Shown here piece by piece: positions 8,676 through 18,327 of a stretch of 64,000 bases of DNA. Position numbers and translations under genes: made by a program. The notes under the pieces were generated by a model, which did no database searches, was not told the DNA's origin, and saw nothing but the letters and a program-made list of their open reading frames with translations. This DNA comes from CALHVX01 sp964640725 (lineage in GTDB: Bacteria > Pseudomonadota > Gammaproteobacteria > Pseudomonadales > Azotimanducaceae): the NCBI GenBank assembly GCA_964640725.1, contig CAZXIJ010000009.1, positions 1-64,000 of the forward strand, in the 5' to 3' direction. Numbering within the stretch: the stretch's first letter is position 1; each line of letters starts with the position of its first letter.

Positions 8676-11600
8676 ACCACCGGGCGCAGGGTATTGAAGT
8701 CCTGCTCCGCCGTACCGCCGGCATACCGGTTGGGCGCGCCGAAGGTAGACGAGGTGCCGTCGTCGTAAGCGCTGCCCTGGGTGACGAGCGGGCCAGGATT
8801 TGCCTCGAGCTTGCCAACTTCCTCCGAGTTGACACCCGAGAAGGACCCGATGCCTTCGCCAGCCGGGCCAAAGACAACCGCTCCGCCCGCATCGGCGATC
8901 GACAGCTGCCAGCTGTCGTTGCTGACCGCGTAATTGGTGGCAGTGATGTAGCTTCCACTTCCGGCATCGCCCGCTACAACGTGGATCCACCAGTCGTCGG
9001 CCGCGGGATCGTAGGACACATCTTCGTCGTAAACGGAGCTGTCTGCGGCCAAGATCGCGCCTTCAGCAACCGTAATGATCGTGCCTGCGCGCAGGTCGGA
9101 CCAGAGCGGATCCGCGCTGAAGGTCAGCACCGGCTGCGCAGCTCCATCGTCCTCGATCCGTAGCTCCCAGCCACGAATATCAAGGCGATCCTGAGTGACG
9201 ACCAGCTCGAACCAGTCGCCGCCGTTGCCCTGGATTCGGCCAAGACGGCTGTCTTCCGGCGTTGCGGCCGTACCGTCGCCACCACCCAGGAACTTGCTGC
9301 CACTGACGGCGTTGTACTCGTTCAGGATCAGCGGCGCCGGGGGCAAGACCTCCCAGGACAGGGTCTCATCAACGGAAACGTCGCCATCGTCCACCGTAAC
9401 GACCGGGCTGTAGCTACCCAGCTGCGTGGGCACGCCGGACACCAGGCCAGAGGCAGAATCAATCGCGAGACCGTCCGGCAGCCCGCTCGCCGACCACAGC
9501 AGCGCGTCGTCATCCGTTGCGGACAGCTGCAGCGACACCACGTCGCTGATGGCTGTGAACTGAGAATCGACCTCATCGATGACCGGAATCTCGTTGGTGG
9601 TGTAGCGCGCGGTCGTTTCCGGACCCCAGCTGCCGGCGTCATAGGCGCGCAGCACCAGAGTCGCATCGGCGCTGATCACGATGCTGTCACCGCCCGCAAT
9701 CAGCTGGGCCCCAGGCGCAATGGCGCCGCCAGCAAGACGAGGATCACTGCCGTCCAGGGTGTAATACAGCTGCGTCCCCGGCGGCGCCGCAATGACAATC
9801 TCGGTACCGGGCGCAATCAGGGTGTCAGACGGCACAGAGACCTGTGCTGTAGGAAGCTCCGAAGCAAGTCCCAGCGCGACCATCTGCGCGTAAACCGTGC
9901 CGGAACGCCCGGGAATAACAGTGTTCTCGACGTAGCTGACTTCGTTCTGCCAGTCCGTGAGCGTGAAAGGCGTGCTGCGCTTGGAATCTCCCCAGCGCGC
10001 CGAGTGCGCGAGCACTGCAGACGACATCTGCGCCTTGCGGGCGTTCCACCGCGCCAGAGCCGCAGCGTCGGTCAGGGCGCCGCCGTTGCGGAACCGCCGG
10101 CTGGCATGATCGATAAACCGCTGGCGATACTCCGCGTTGCTGGTCAGTGCCGCATGCAGCCAGTAAGGATGAAAGTAGGCGTTGTTGAAGAACTCGTTCG
10201 GCTGGCCGTTGAAGGGCGGATACGGTCCCAGCAGGTTGTTCTCCAGGGACGCGTTGCGCCTGGCGCCGAGGGCGTGTTCGCCATCATGCTGAAAAAATCG
10301 CCATTTGGTTTTGTCGCCAACGCGATCCTGGATGCCGTACCAGTTATTGCCGCGCTTGAAACCACTCAGGAAGGAGCTTGGCGATCCGTCCGTGTCGCCT
10401 TCATACGCGTTGATCATGATGTAGTCGATCAGGTTCTCCAGATCGACGGTGGCGTCAATAGCAGCATACTCACCGCTGCTGATGTTCTGGTCCGCCACGT
10501 AGTCAAAAAGCCCAATCCAAGCGGCGTTCGTGCCATCGGTAGCTTCAAAACGATAGCCGTCAGAGCGGTTGTGCTTGACCACATCGTAGTCGTCTTCGTC
10601 ACCGCCAAAGTAGCTCGCAGCAAACTCTTCCGATACGCGCTCCTGGGTCATGAAGACGCCCCAGTAGACCCCGTTGATATAGAGGTTGTAGTACCGGCTG
10701 CGCGTATGGGCAAGCCCCATATCGCGCTGCGTGTCCCTGGACCAGACCTCCCGAAGCAGCGTGTTCCGCCCACCGCCACTGCCAGTGCTCTGGGCCCAGG
10801 AGTAGTTGTTGGACGAGCGGAAGTCGATCTTCTGGAATACCTCGACACCCTCGTCGCCGAACAGCGGGTACTCCAGATCACCGCCATAGGCGCTTCGGAA
10901 GAAGGCGCGGAACGAGTGCTTGGGATTCTGTGGCCGGCGGCTGAACCCGCCTCGAACGCGTATACCCGCCTCTTGCGTGAAGCCTTGCTCAGCCCCTGAA
11001 CCGTCGATCAGCTCGATGGCGGCAGGACGCTCCCAATAGCGGCCCTTGTTGAAGGCATTGGTGTAGATGCCGATCTCCGGATGGAGCAGGTTGTCGATAT
11101 CCGTGCTGATGGCAATCGCCGGCAGGCTTGCCAGGGAGCTGCGCACGGCTGCGGGGTCCGGACCCACAATGGCCGGGTCCATGCCGTAGTCCAGGTCCTG
11201 CCCATTCACGGGGCCGGCCGGCCAGCCAGGCGGCGGCTCTTCGTTCGGTGACTGCCCGACAATGTCATCAAGGAACAGGTAGGTCGCCGTTGCCGTTGGC
11301 GAGGGCAGGTAGTTGTCGCGTACCGCTACGGCCCGCAGCGCGGTCGTCGAGTCAATGCTCAGAGGCGCACTGTAAGTGTGCCAGCGCGCGGCCAAGGTCG
11401 TTTCCGAGGCGACACCAGCCGGGACCCAGATCCCTGCGTAGTTGCCCGCCTCCGCTTCCAGCAGCTGGTTTTCACAGGCACCCGCGCAGTTGACGCCCTT
11501 GACGGTAATCGAGCCCAACCTCGCGCCGTCTTCCCGGGGGAAAACGCGCAGCACATGGTCGCCCGCCTGCAGAGAGACCTGCACAACAGTGCTGCCGTCG

Positions 11601-12871
11601 GTGACCGGATAGACCGACAGGGCACCCGGCTGCCCGACCCCAAATTGCCACAGGGGCCCGTTGTCGAGCTGCACCCAGAAAGAATTCGAGCTACCGCTCA
11701 CACCCTGAGCCAGGGCATCAAACTGAAAGTCGCCATCCGCAGGCGAGAAGAACGGCAGCTCGATCACGTTCTGGGAATTCGGATCGGCGGTATAAAAGAC
11801 CCCGTTGTCGACGCTGGTCAGGTAGCCGTTGCTGCGATGGGGGGCGTTCCAGCTCGTCGACAGGGAAGCGCCGCCACCGCCCTGGAACATAGTGGTAACC
11901 ACCCTGTGCAGGCCCCGCTCCAGGTAGATCGTCTGGCTGACCGATTGGGTGGGATGGATGCCGTCATTATCAACCACCAGCGCACCGTCGACCCAGACCT
12001 GGCTGCCGTCATCAGAGGACGCCTCGAAGGTATAAAGTCCGGCCACCTTGGCATCGACGCAGCCGCTGAACCGCAGCCCGTAGTTGCTATCCCGTTGCCG
12101 AGGCTCAATGGACATGACGTCTGCGGTACCGGCGGCGACCGGCGTCAGCGCATCGAAATCAGGCAAGGTCGTCCAGGTGCCTTCGTAGTACTCCCAGCCC
12201 CAGGCATCGCCGTTGGCGGGCGCGGTGCACCCCGCAGCGCTGCTGGGTGTTCGGCCGTCCAGGGTGTAGCGGATGGTTGTGCCTGCTGTGGCGCTGGTCA
12301 GCGCAACGGTCTGGGCGCTGTCGTAGAACCCGTGGGGGACGCTCAGGGCCACCTCTTCCACAAGGCCATCAACGCCCGCACCGTTCGCAGCACCGGGTGT
12401 CGGATCCGGGTAGTACAGTCCGCCGCCAAAGCCGACATCGGTAAATTGCTGCGGATACTCCGGCGCGTAGTCGTCAACCACCGTTGTGCCGTCAGCAGCG
12501 ACTAGAGCCAGATATTCGCCGCCAGCGGACAGCTTGAAATTGGCGTGCAGCTCGCCCGCTACCGGCGCCCGGTCCTTGTTGGAAGCAAAGACCAACAGGT
12601 AGCCTCCGGCCGGGAGTGTGCGGGCAGGCAACTGCCACTGGGTCAGGTCAGCGCTGTCGTCGGTCAGAAACCAGCCGGTGATGTCCACCGCGGCAGGGCC
12701 GTCATTGTGAAGCTCAAGCCAATCTTCGTCGTCCCCATCTTCATCTGTGATGGTTCTGTCATTGGACGCCATAAACTCGCTAATCACCACCGCGCCGGAC
12801 GCCAGCGGTGACAGAGCGGCGAAAATCAATGCAACCAGCAGTCTCGCCAGGGGCGAAGCCAACTTACTCAT
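7349..12871 (-). CDS. Large secreted CotH-kinase protein with lamin-tail, PA14 and Calx-beta domains
   Basis: A 1840-aa exported protein; the ATG at 12871 sits 5 nt from GGAG and opens a signal peptide (about 1-27). In order: a lamin-tail domain (about 28-165, VVISEFMASNDRTI), a chitobiase-type beta domain (RYTLDGRTPSS), a PA14-like domain (about 235-370), a CotH kinase-like region (about 590-960, with IRVRGGFSRRPQNPKHSFR, YYNLYINGVYWGVFM and FFQHDGEHAL), a second chitobiase-type domain (YYTLDGSDPR), a putative Ig-like domain, a second lamin-tail-like domain, then four Calx-beta repeats to the stop. CotH proteins of spores and some bacteria phosphorylate proteins; whether this one does is unknown. 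No sorting signal ends the protein. It follows the FG-GAP protein gene by 45 nt. Confidence 0.88.
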   Translation of the reverse strand: MSKLASPLARLLVALIFAALSPLASGAVVISEFMASNDRTITDEDGDDEDWLELHNDGPAAVDITGWFLTDDSADLTQWQLPARTLPAGGYLLVFASNKDRAPVAGELHANFKLSAGGEYLALVAADGTTVVDDYAPEYPQQFTDVGFGGGLYYPDPTPGAANGAGVDGLVEEVALSVPHGFYDSAQTVALTSATAGTTIRYTLDGRTPSSAAGCTAPANGDAWGWEYYEGTWTTLPDFDALTPVAAGTADVMSIEPRQRDSNYGLRFSGCVDAKVAGLYTFEASSDDGSQVWVDGALVVDNDGIHPTQSVSQTIYLERGLHRVVTTMFQGGGGASLSTSWNAPHRSNGYLTSVDNGVFYTADPNSQNVIELPFFSPADGDFQFDALAQGVSGSSNSFWVQLDNGPLWQFGVGQPGALSVYPVTDGSTVVQVSLQAGDHVLRVFPREDGARLGSITVKGVNCAGACENQLLEAEAGNYAGIWVPAGVASETTLAARWHTYSAPLSIDSTTALRAVAVRDNYLPSPTATATYLFLDDIVGQSPNEEPPPGWPAGPVNGQDLDYGMDPAIVGPDPAAVRSSLASLPAIAISTDIDNLLHPEIGIYTNAFNKGRYWERPAAIELIDGSGAEQGFTQEAGIRVRGGFSRRPQNPKHSFRAFFRSAYGGDLEYPLFGDEGVEVFQKIDFRSSNNYSWAQSTGSGGGRNTLLREVWSRDTQRDMGLAHTRSRYYNLYINGVYWGVFMTQERVSEEFAASYFGGDEDDYDVVKHNRSDGYRFEATDGTNAAWIGLFDYVADQNISSGEYAAIDATVDLENLIDYIMINAYEGDTDGSPSSFLSGFKRGNNWYGIQDRVGDKTKWRFFQHDGEHALGARRNASLENNLLGPYPPFNGQPNEFFNNAYFHPYWLHAALTSNAEYRQRFIDHASRRFRNGGALTDAAALARWNARKAQMSSAVLAHSARWGDSKRSTPFTLTDWQNEVSYVENTVIPGRSGTVYAQMVALGLASELPTAQVSVPSDTLIAPGTEIVIAAPPGTQLYYTLDGSDPRLAGGAIAPGAQLIAGGDSIVISADATLVLRAYDAGSWGPETTARYTTNEIPVIDEVDSQFTAISDVVSLQLSATDDDALLWSASGLPDGLAIDSASGLVSGVPTQLGSYSPVVTVDDGDVSVDETLSWEVLPPAPLILNEYNAVSGSKFLGGGDGTAATPEDSRLGRIQGNGGDWFELVVTQDRLDIRGWELRIEDDGAAQPVLTFSADPLWSDLRAGTIITVAEGAILAADSSVYDEDVSYDPAADDWWIHVVAGDAGSGSYITATNYAVSNDSWQLSIADAGGAVVFGPAGEGIGSFSGVNSEEVGKLEANPGPLVTQGSAYDDGTSSTFGAPNRYAGGTAEQDFNTLRPVVDSAPTLTVSDASAGEGGFLRFEIALSAPASQEVSFDIATDSLDADLSDYETKGGARFIPAGNTSITIWVATTDDAEAESDETVRLTVSNLVGAQPEDLQGEGTIIDNDSGGALPALSIADASTVEGGFARFVLSLSAASAVPVDFVLSTTGQSATVDADFLPKNGVRSIAAGETEFTVWVSTLDDSESESTETFQLGIESAVNATVVNSSATGTIVDNDGGAVLPALSIGDASAVEGGFVRFPISLSAASTLPVSFVVSTSDVTANVGIDYQPKSGVRTIAAGETEFTLWVPTIDDSDTEGEESFAASLSAVSGATLADGEAVGSILDNEGIASPSLTISDAVAVEGAAARIIVSLSAPSPVDTIIAIETIDESATGGDVDYQSKGGARVIPAGSTELVLWVPLREDALVEGTETFRLEVTDAGAATIVDGSSMVTITDND

Positions 12872-12916
12872 ATCTACTCCAGTCATCACGTACCAATGCG
12901 TCGTGCCGTGCACGAC

Positions 12917-15900
12917 CTACAAACAGGCACCCAGGTCTTCAAGATTGAACGGTGCGCTTTGCGGCAGCTTGCCTTCGCCGACGAAGATGCCCGCGCCCGC
13001 CGGGAGGTTCGTGCTGACCAAGCAGGTCACCGCCGTATCAGGCACAGTGACATCGAAGCCGTCGCGGCCAGAGCCACCCACAAACAGCGAGTAGTCGACA
13101 ACGCCGTCTCCAGGACTGCTATCCAAAGTGTCGCTGCCTTCCAGGCTGAAGCCGACGGGGTTCAGCACCTGGTCGGCGGTCAGCGTGCCGGCATATTCCT
13201 GCCAGGACAGCCCGCCGCCTACGACCCGGACCGTCCAGTCTCGCTGACCGGTCACCGTGCAGTCCTGCCAAAGATAGAGGCCAGGCTCGGAGGCGTTGTT
13301 GACCGCCGGCTCGCCGCACTGCGCTTCAGGCTCAGGCGGCACCAGTTGGCAAGCGCCAAGGTCAGTCAGGTTGAAGGCTCCGACAGGCTGCATACGCTGT
13401 GCGCCCACGAACACCGACGTGCCGGCGGGCTGCTCGGTCATCTCGAAGCAGGTGTCGGCACTCACCGGAACCATGGCCTCGAATCCGTCCACACCGTTGC
13501 CGCCAACGAAGAGCCCGAAGTCGAGCACCTCGTCACCGGGCGTGGTGTCGAAGACATCGTTCGGCTCCTGATCAAAGGGCGTGCTCGCAAGCGGAGCGCT
13601 GGCAATGAGGGATCCGAAATAGCCCTGCCATGGCAGACCGCCACCGACGGCCCGCATCTGCCATTGCGCATCAGCGCCCCCCGCACCACAGTCCTGCCAA
13701 AGGTAGACGCCGGGTTCTGTGCTCGCCTGGAACTCGATAGGGCCACACAGGTCGGTGCTTTGAGGATCGTCTGATGGATCCAGCGGGTCGAGGCCGTTAG
13801 CAACCTCAAAGCCGTCATCAGCGCCACCACCGTCCGTGTCGGGCAGGTTCGGATTGGTACCGAGCGCGCCCTCTTCGGCGTCCGTCAATCCATCACCGTC
13901 GGTATCTACAGGCTCCGGGCAGGCCTGCCCGTTATCGAAGCTGATGGTGTCAGTGACGAGGGCCGTTCGATCCCGGCCAGCGAAGACAGCACCACCCACC
14001 GGCGTGCTCGGCACAAAACAGGCGGAGGCGGGCACTTCAAAGTCGAGGCCGTCTCTCGCATTGCCAAACACAATCAGGTTGTAGACCAGGCGATTCGGAT
14101 CGCTGGTGTCGATGGTGTCGTTGCCTTCCACCAGTTGCGGCGTGACGTTCGCCAGGCCACCGATCACATCGATCTGCGCCGCGTAGTCCTGCCGCGCGAG
14201 CGCCAGGTCACCGACAACGCGCAGGAACCACTGGACCCGGCCACCGGCACAGTCCAGCCACAGGTAGGTGCCCGCAGGAGACGCATTGGTCAGGCCCGGA
14301 TCACCGCAAAACACATCGGTGTCTGCGGCTAGAACCGAAACTGAGACCTGAGCCGGAGGGCTGCTCGCAAGCCCGTCAAAGACCGTGAAGCCAAAGCCGT
14401 CGTCGCCCTGAAAGCCTGCGGACGGCGTGTAAACCAGATTCGGCGCGGTTCCGCTTAGCGTGCCGTTGGCAGGCCCGCTGCCAACAGCAAACTGCAGCGA
14501 GTCGCCATCGGGATCGCTACCGGTGAGCGTCAGGGAAACAGCGGTTTCGACGGACGTGCTGAGACTCTGTGCCGCAGCGCTGGGTACCCGATTGCCGCCG
14601 CCACCGGGTTGTCCCGGGTTGGGGTCTACCAGGTCATCAATACCATCTCCGTCGGCGTCGGTACCCGCGTTGTCGTCAGCAACGCTCAGCTGGCCATCGC
14701 CATTGCTGTCAAAGACGGCATTGGCAGTGCCCGCGATATCGTAGGCCGTACCGTCGTTGAGCGCGTTGCTGCTCTCGCGATCCAGATAGTCGGGCAGGCC
14801 GTCGCTATCCGTATCCGGCGGCGCCGTTACAGTGCCCTCGAGGGCAGCGACATCAACCAACGAGTTGCCGTCCAGATCCGCCAGGCCAGCTTCGATCACG
14901 TCAGCAATGGTGTCGTTGTCGCTGTCCAGGTCATTCTGGTTGGCAACACCGTCGCCGTCGGCATCTGCTGCGGTTTCGACCGAATCCGGGATGCCGTCGT
15001 TATCGGCGTCAATGTCCGGCTGGCAGCTCGCAAGACCCAGCAGGTCGTAGGGCGGTTCAATGCGCTTGCCAGCACTACCAATGTAGAGCACTTCGATGTT
15101 CGTGGCGTCCAGCACCATGCAGGCACTGCTCAGGCCCTGGGTCGAAAAGGTAAAGCCTTTGTTATTGCCCAGGTCCGCGTTGGCGTTGATGTCGAACTGC
15201 AGCGTGGTGGTGCCACCACCGCTGAGCGTGTCGGCGCCGTTCAGAGAAAGAGGCACGGGCGCACTGAAGCCCGCGTCCGCCGAAATGGTGCCCGCCATCT
15301 GGTGGGTGATCCCGGGGCTCAGCCGCGCCAGCCCGCCCTGAACCTTCACGGTCCATTGGTCCGTACCACAGTCACGCCACAGCTGCATGGCGGGGCCAAG
15401 GGTCGTGGTATACGGCGGTTCGCCACATTCTTCACCGCTCGCCACGGTAGAAGACGTTGGCGGCTCGAGCACGACTGGCAGAAAAGCGGTTGCCTCGGTT
15501 GCTTCATACAGCTGGTCAGCCGCGATGCCGTTGTAGACATCCACCTGCCCGGAAGGCCACTCGACACGGACCTCGCTCACCGTTGTGTTGCCTGCGAGTC
15601 CGAAGTGCAACCGCGCATGGTTTTGAGAAAAACGATGGTAGCTGCCAGATTGCTCTCTGAGTTGCGTGACCCCGCCCGCAGTCACGTACACCTTGGCACC
15701 GATCGCTGCGTTGGGAGAAATGGTGCCGAGCAGGTCAATCTCGATCCAGTGATTGCTGTTGCCGGCGTTGCGCAAGAGCGTGTCCGGGCCGCCGAAGCTG
15801 ACCGGATAGAACAACAGACCGTTGCTCACGGTCAGATCGACAAATCCATCAACATCGTAGTCCGCGGCAACCACGGAATCAGCGATACCAAACTCAAGCC

Positions 15901-17188
15901 CATTGCCCACGGGGCCTTCGCCACCGTGCGCTGTTACCTCGACGAAAGTGCCATCGCCCTGGTTGTCAAAGTATCGGTTGGCCAGGTTCGATACACCCTG
16001 GCGGCAGGCCATATAAAGATCGACATCCATGTCGTTGTCGAAATCAGCAGCGACAACGCTCACGCAGAACTTGGGAACATCGAGACCGCTGTCAAAGCGC
16101 CAGCGAAAGCCTCCGGGCTCATTCTGGCCGTGATAGGTACCAAGGGCCATATCGCCGGTCTCCAGCCCCGTCATCACCGGCTCGCTGGCGGGATTGGCGG
16201 TATCGATGCGAACGTAGGCTTGCCGGTTGCTGGTGTCACGCACCCGCCAGAGCGCTGCTGCGCTGTCGTAGCTGACGCTGACGCCGCGCGCGCTGCCTGA
16301 GTTCGTGCCGTTGGAGTCGAGTTCGAGCACTTCGGCCTGCCGGAAAGCACCGCCGCCGGCGCCGTCGATCGTGTAGGTCACCTCGCCTTCGGCAGCGAAG
16401 GTAAACTCCGCCCCGCTACCTGTGCGAAACCAGGCTTCAATTCTGTTGCCGTTGACCCGCGCGGCGCCCGCAGGACGCAGCGTGCCCCGCGTCACCACAA
16501 TATCTGTTCGCAGATCGTTGTTGAAGTCGCCCAGTGCCGCGTCGTTGCTTTGGTTGATCTGCGGCACCAGGCCGGTCGGGTCCATTGCGGGAAACGCGCC
16601 TTCATCGCCGCACAGACGGTCCATGTCGCCGTCAGCGTCCACGTCAAACAGCATCAGGTAGTGGCCTGAGGGGCAGCTGCGGTCGCTCTCCAGTTCGCGA
16701 TCACCGTCCAGGTTGTTCCACATAGCGAAGGCGCGATTGCTCCGGATCGTCGTCGGCGTGAAAAAGCCGCCAGAATCCGCGTTATTGATGAACGCTTCGT
16801 TCTCGCCGCCGGTCATGATGTCGTCATCACCGTCGTTGTCGAAATCGCCAAGGCCACCGGCATGCACATCGTGCTGGGTATCGTTCAGGTGGTAGCCGCC
16901 CATCGCCACGTCGTACACCATGGCCAGGTCCTGAAAATCGCCATCACCGGTGTTGATGTAGATTCTCGGGAAATCACGGTGGCCCTGGTTATACAGGTCG
17001 GGGTACCGGTCACCGTTGATATTGCCCCACGCCAGCCCCCAGGTTTCGGTTCCGCGAGTAAATCCGAGCCGATCGGACCGGTCCTCAAACTGAATAGGTG
17101 CAGCATGGGCACTGCCGCAGAGCAAAACAAAATACAAAACCTGAACCGGACGCACAGCATTCCCCAGAAAAACTCCGGCCAAAATCAT
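12917..17188 (-). CDS. Large secreted FG-GAP/UnbV (CRTAC1-like) protein with four novel Cys domains
   Basis: A 1423-aa exported protein with signal peptide (about 1-30). Residues 45-460 carry FG-GAP/VCBS-type calcium motifs (DFDNDGDDD, DVDADGDMD, DFNNDLRTD, DFDNDMDVD). An ASPIC/UnbV domain follows (about 495-565, IGAKVYVTAGG to RVEWPSGQVD). Calcium-binding thrombospondin-3-like repeats occupy 725-860 and 1094-1142, and a cadherin-like Ig module spans 868-952. Four copies of a Cys-containing unit occupy 588-722, 961-1090, 1148-1280 and 1291-1422. The protein is likely an extracellular, calcium-stabilised adhesin or binding protein. TTGGGC and TTACAT 17 nt apart upstream may be its promoter. 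The CotH gene follows in the same operon. Confidence 0.88.
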   Translation of the reverse strand: MILAGVFLGNAVRPVQVLYFVLLCGSAHAAPIQFEDRSDRLGFTRGTETWGLAWGNINGDRYPDLYNQGHRDFPRIYINTGDGDFQDLAMVYDVAMGGYHLNDTQHDVHAGGLGDFDNDGDDDIMTGGENEAFINNADSGGFFTPTTIRSNRAFAMWNNLDGDRELESDRSCPSGHYLMLFDVDADGDMDRLCGDEGAFPAMDPTGLVPQINQSNDAALGDFNNDLRTDIVVTRGTLRPAGAARVNGNRIEAWFRTGSGAEFTFAAEGEVTYTIDGAGGGAFRQAEVLELDSNGTNSGSARGVSVSYDSAAALWRVRDTSNRQAYVRIDTANPASEPVMTGLETGDMALGTYHGQNEPGGFRWRFDSGLDVPKFCVSVVAADFDNDMDVDLYMACRQGVSNLANRYFDNQGDGTFVEVTAHGGEGPVGNGLEFGIADSVVAADYDVDGFVDLTVSNGLLFYPVSFGGPDTLLRNAGNSNHWIEIDLLGTISPNAAIGAKVYVTAGGVTQLREQSGSYHRFSQNHARLHFGLAGNTTVSEVRVEWPSGQVDVYNGIAADQLYEATEATAFLPVVLEPPTSSTVASGEECGEPPYTTTLGPAMQLWRDCGTDQWTVKVQGGLARLSPGITHQMAGTISADAGFSAPVPLSLNGADTLSGGGTTTLQFDINANADLGNNKGFTFSTQGLSSACMVLDATNIEVLYIGSAGKRIEPPYDLLGLASCQPDIDADNDGIPDSVETAADADGDGVANQNDLDSDNDTIADVIEAGLADLDGNSLVDVAALEGTVTAPPDTDSDGLPDYLDRESSNALNDGTAYDIAGTANAVFDSNGDGQLSVADDNAGTDADGDGIDDLVDPNPGQPGGGGNRVPSAAAQSLSTSVETAVSLTLTGSDPDGDSLQFAVGSGPANGTLSGTAPNLVYTPSAGFQGDDGFGFTVFDGLASSPPAQVSVSVLAADTDVFCGDPGLTNASPAGTYLWLDCAGGRVQWFLRVVGDLALARQDYAAQIDVIGGLANVTPQLVEGNDTIDTSDPNRLVYNLIVFGNARDGLDFEVPASACFVPSTPVGGAVFAGRDRTALVTDTISFDNGQACPEPVDTDGDGLTDAEEGALGTNPNLPDTDGGGADDGFEVANGLDPLDPSDDPQSTDLCGPIEFQASTEPGVYLWQDCGAGGADAQWQMRAVGGGLPWQGYFGSLIASAPLASTPFDQEPNDVFDTTPGDEVLDFGLFVGGNGVDGFEAMVPVSADTCFEMTEQPAGTSVFVGAQRMQPVGAFNLTDLGACQLVPPEPEAQCGEPAVNNASEPGLYLWQDCTVTGQRDWTVRVVGGGLSWQEYAGTLTADQVLNPVGFSLEGSDTLDSSPGDGVVDYSLFVGGSGRDGFDVTVPDTAVTCLVSTNLPAGAGIFVGEGKLPQSAPFNLEDLGACL
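12923..15427 (-). repeat. Four copies of an unrecognised ~130-residue Cys domain (coding)
   Basis: Units lie at 15023-15427, 13919-14308, 13349-13747 and 12923-13318. Shared plan: an opening CGxP or CGP, about 17 residues later YLWxDC or QLWRDC, then a QW or DWTVxVxGG core, a GxDTxDxS or NDxxDTTPGD acidic loop, FxxxGxxxDGFDxxVP, a third cysteine before the motif AGxxxFVGxxR, and a closing AC or SC. Four cysteines per unit suggest two disulfides. I do not recognise this as a named family. Confidence 0.7.
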
Positions 17189-17326
17189 GCCATCGGCCCC
17201 AGGAAATTAGTTCACAGCTATGTAAACAAAGTGGATAGATTAGCCCAAGGATCTGCACAAGATCCGAGAGGCTGCTGCGCGCTCGCAGGCCCAGCCATAT
17301 AAATCAAGGAGTTAGCAGACAGGCCG

Positions 17327-18307
17327 CTAGAACACCTCGTCCGGGCTCAGGTCAAAGCGCTCGATCAGCTCCTGGCGGGTGCGCTCAAAGGCCTCGGGAT
17401 TTTCGACCCGGAGCACCTCCAGCTTCTCGACGACCTCTTCCCCCAGGCCTTGATTAATCAGGATTTCGACCCGGCGATTGCGCGCCCGGCCCGCGCCGTT
17501 TTCGTTGCTGACCAGCGGCCGGGTGTCGGCGTAGCCCGCCACCTGAAAGCGCGTCTGGGGCAGGTCGCCATCGCCAAACAGCCCGTGGGCGACGCTGACC
17601 GCCCGGGCGCTGGACAGCGCCCAGTTGGAGCGGAAACGCGCGGTGCTGATGGGCTGGTTGTCGGAATGGCCTTCGACCACGATCTTGCCTTCCGTGTCTT
17701 CCAGCTGCTGGCGGATGATCTTGAGCACCGGCTTAAAGTTCGCCGACAGCTCGGCGGTGCCGGAGGCAAAGGTGCCGTACTCCTTGATGCGAATGGTGAT
17801 CTGGCGCCCTTTGGTCTCGACCTCGAGCACGCCCTCGGCAATCTCTTCCGCCAGGGCGGTCGCGAGCTCGATCGCGTCCTGCTCGGTCTCGCCGACCAGA
17901 TCCTGCACGTCGTCAATGATGACTTTCTTTTCCGCATCGCCCGACTCGCCGGTGTTGCTGGAACCGGTGTCGAGGCAAGCCACGTCCAGGCTGCTGCGGC
18001 TTTCGTCCACGGTCTTCTGCCAGATCTGGTTGAGCGGGGTCGGGTCCGGCCGGCCCGGCGAGAACTCCTGGGCGATAATACTGGTGCCCTTGGGCACGTC
18101 GTTGGCCCGGAACTGCGCCTGCACACCAAAGGCCTGCTTCATGGAGCCGGCCAGGCGCTTGAACTTCAGCACGTCCATTTCCGAGAAGGACAGCAGCAGC
18201 ACAAAGAAGCACATGAGCAAGGACATCAAGTCCGCAAAGGTCATGATCCAGCCGGCACCGCCGCCTTCTTCTTTGCTGCCTAGCTCTTCGTCGTCAGCGT
18301 CACTCAT
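17327..18307 (-). CDS. motB: Flagellar stator protein MotB/PomB
   Basis: A 326-aa stator subunit that anchors the ion channel to peptidoglycan. A short acidic N-terminus is followed by GWIMTFADLMSLLMCFFVLL, with the ion-binding aspartate at residue 26. A linker and an OmpA-like peptidoglycan-binding domain follow (about 185-300, VEGHSDNQP, SNWALSSARAVSV, GAGRARNRRVEI). It lies 20 nt after motA in the same operon. The N-terminus resembles PomB, which suggests sodium coupling, but ion choice cannot be proved here. It is the only motility system in the window. Confidence 0.93.
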   Translation of the reverse strand: MSDADDEELGSKEEGGGAGWIMTFADLMSLLMCFFVLLLSFSEMDVLKFKRLAGSMKQAFGVQAQFRANDVPKGTSIIAQEFSPGRPDPTPLNQIWQKTVDESRSSLDVACLDTGSSNTGESGDAEKKVIIDDVQDLVGETEQDAIELATALAEEIAEGVLEVETKGRQITIRIKEYGTFASGTAELSANFKPVLKIIRQQLEDTEGKIVVEGHSDNQPISTARFRSNWALSSARAVSVAHGLFGDGDLPQTRFQVAGYADTRPLVSNENGAGRARNRRVEILINQGLGEEVVEKLEVLRVENPEAFERTRQELIERFDLSPDEVF

Positions 18308-18327
18308 CGCAGGCTACGCCCACCGTG

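Noticed and set aside
14609..16300. A 563-codon plus-strand frame opposite the FG-GAP protein
   Set aside because: Antisense shadow; the minus-strand protein shows clear domains over the same stretch.
17249..17265. Hairpin GGATCT/AGATCC downstream of motB
   Set aside because: Only six base pairs with no T-run; not enough for a terminator.
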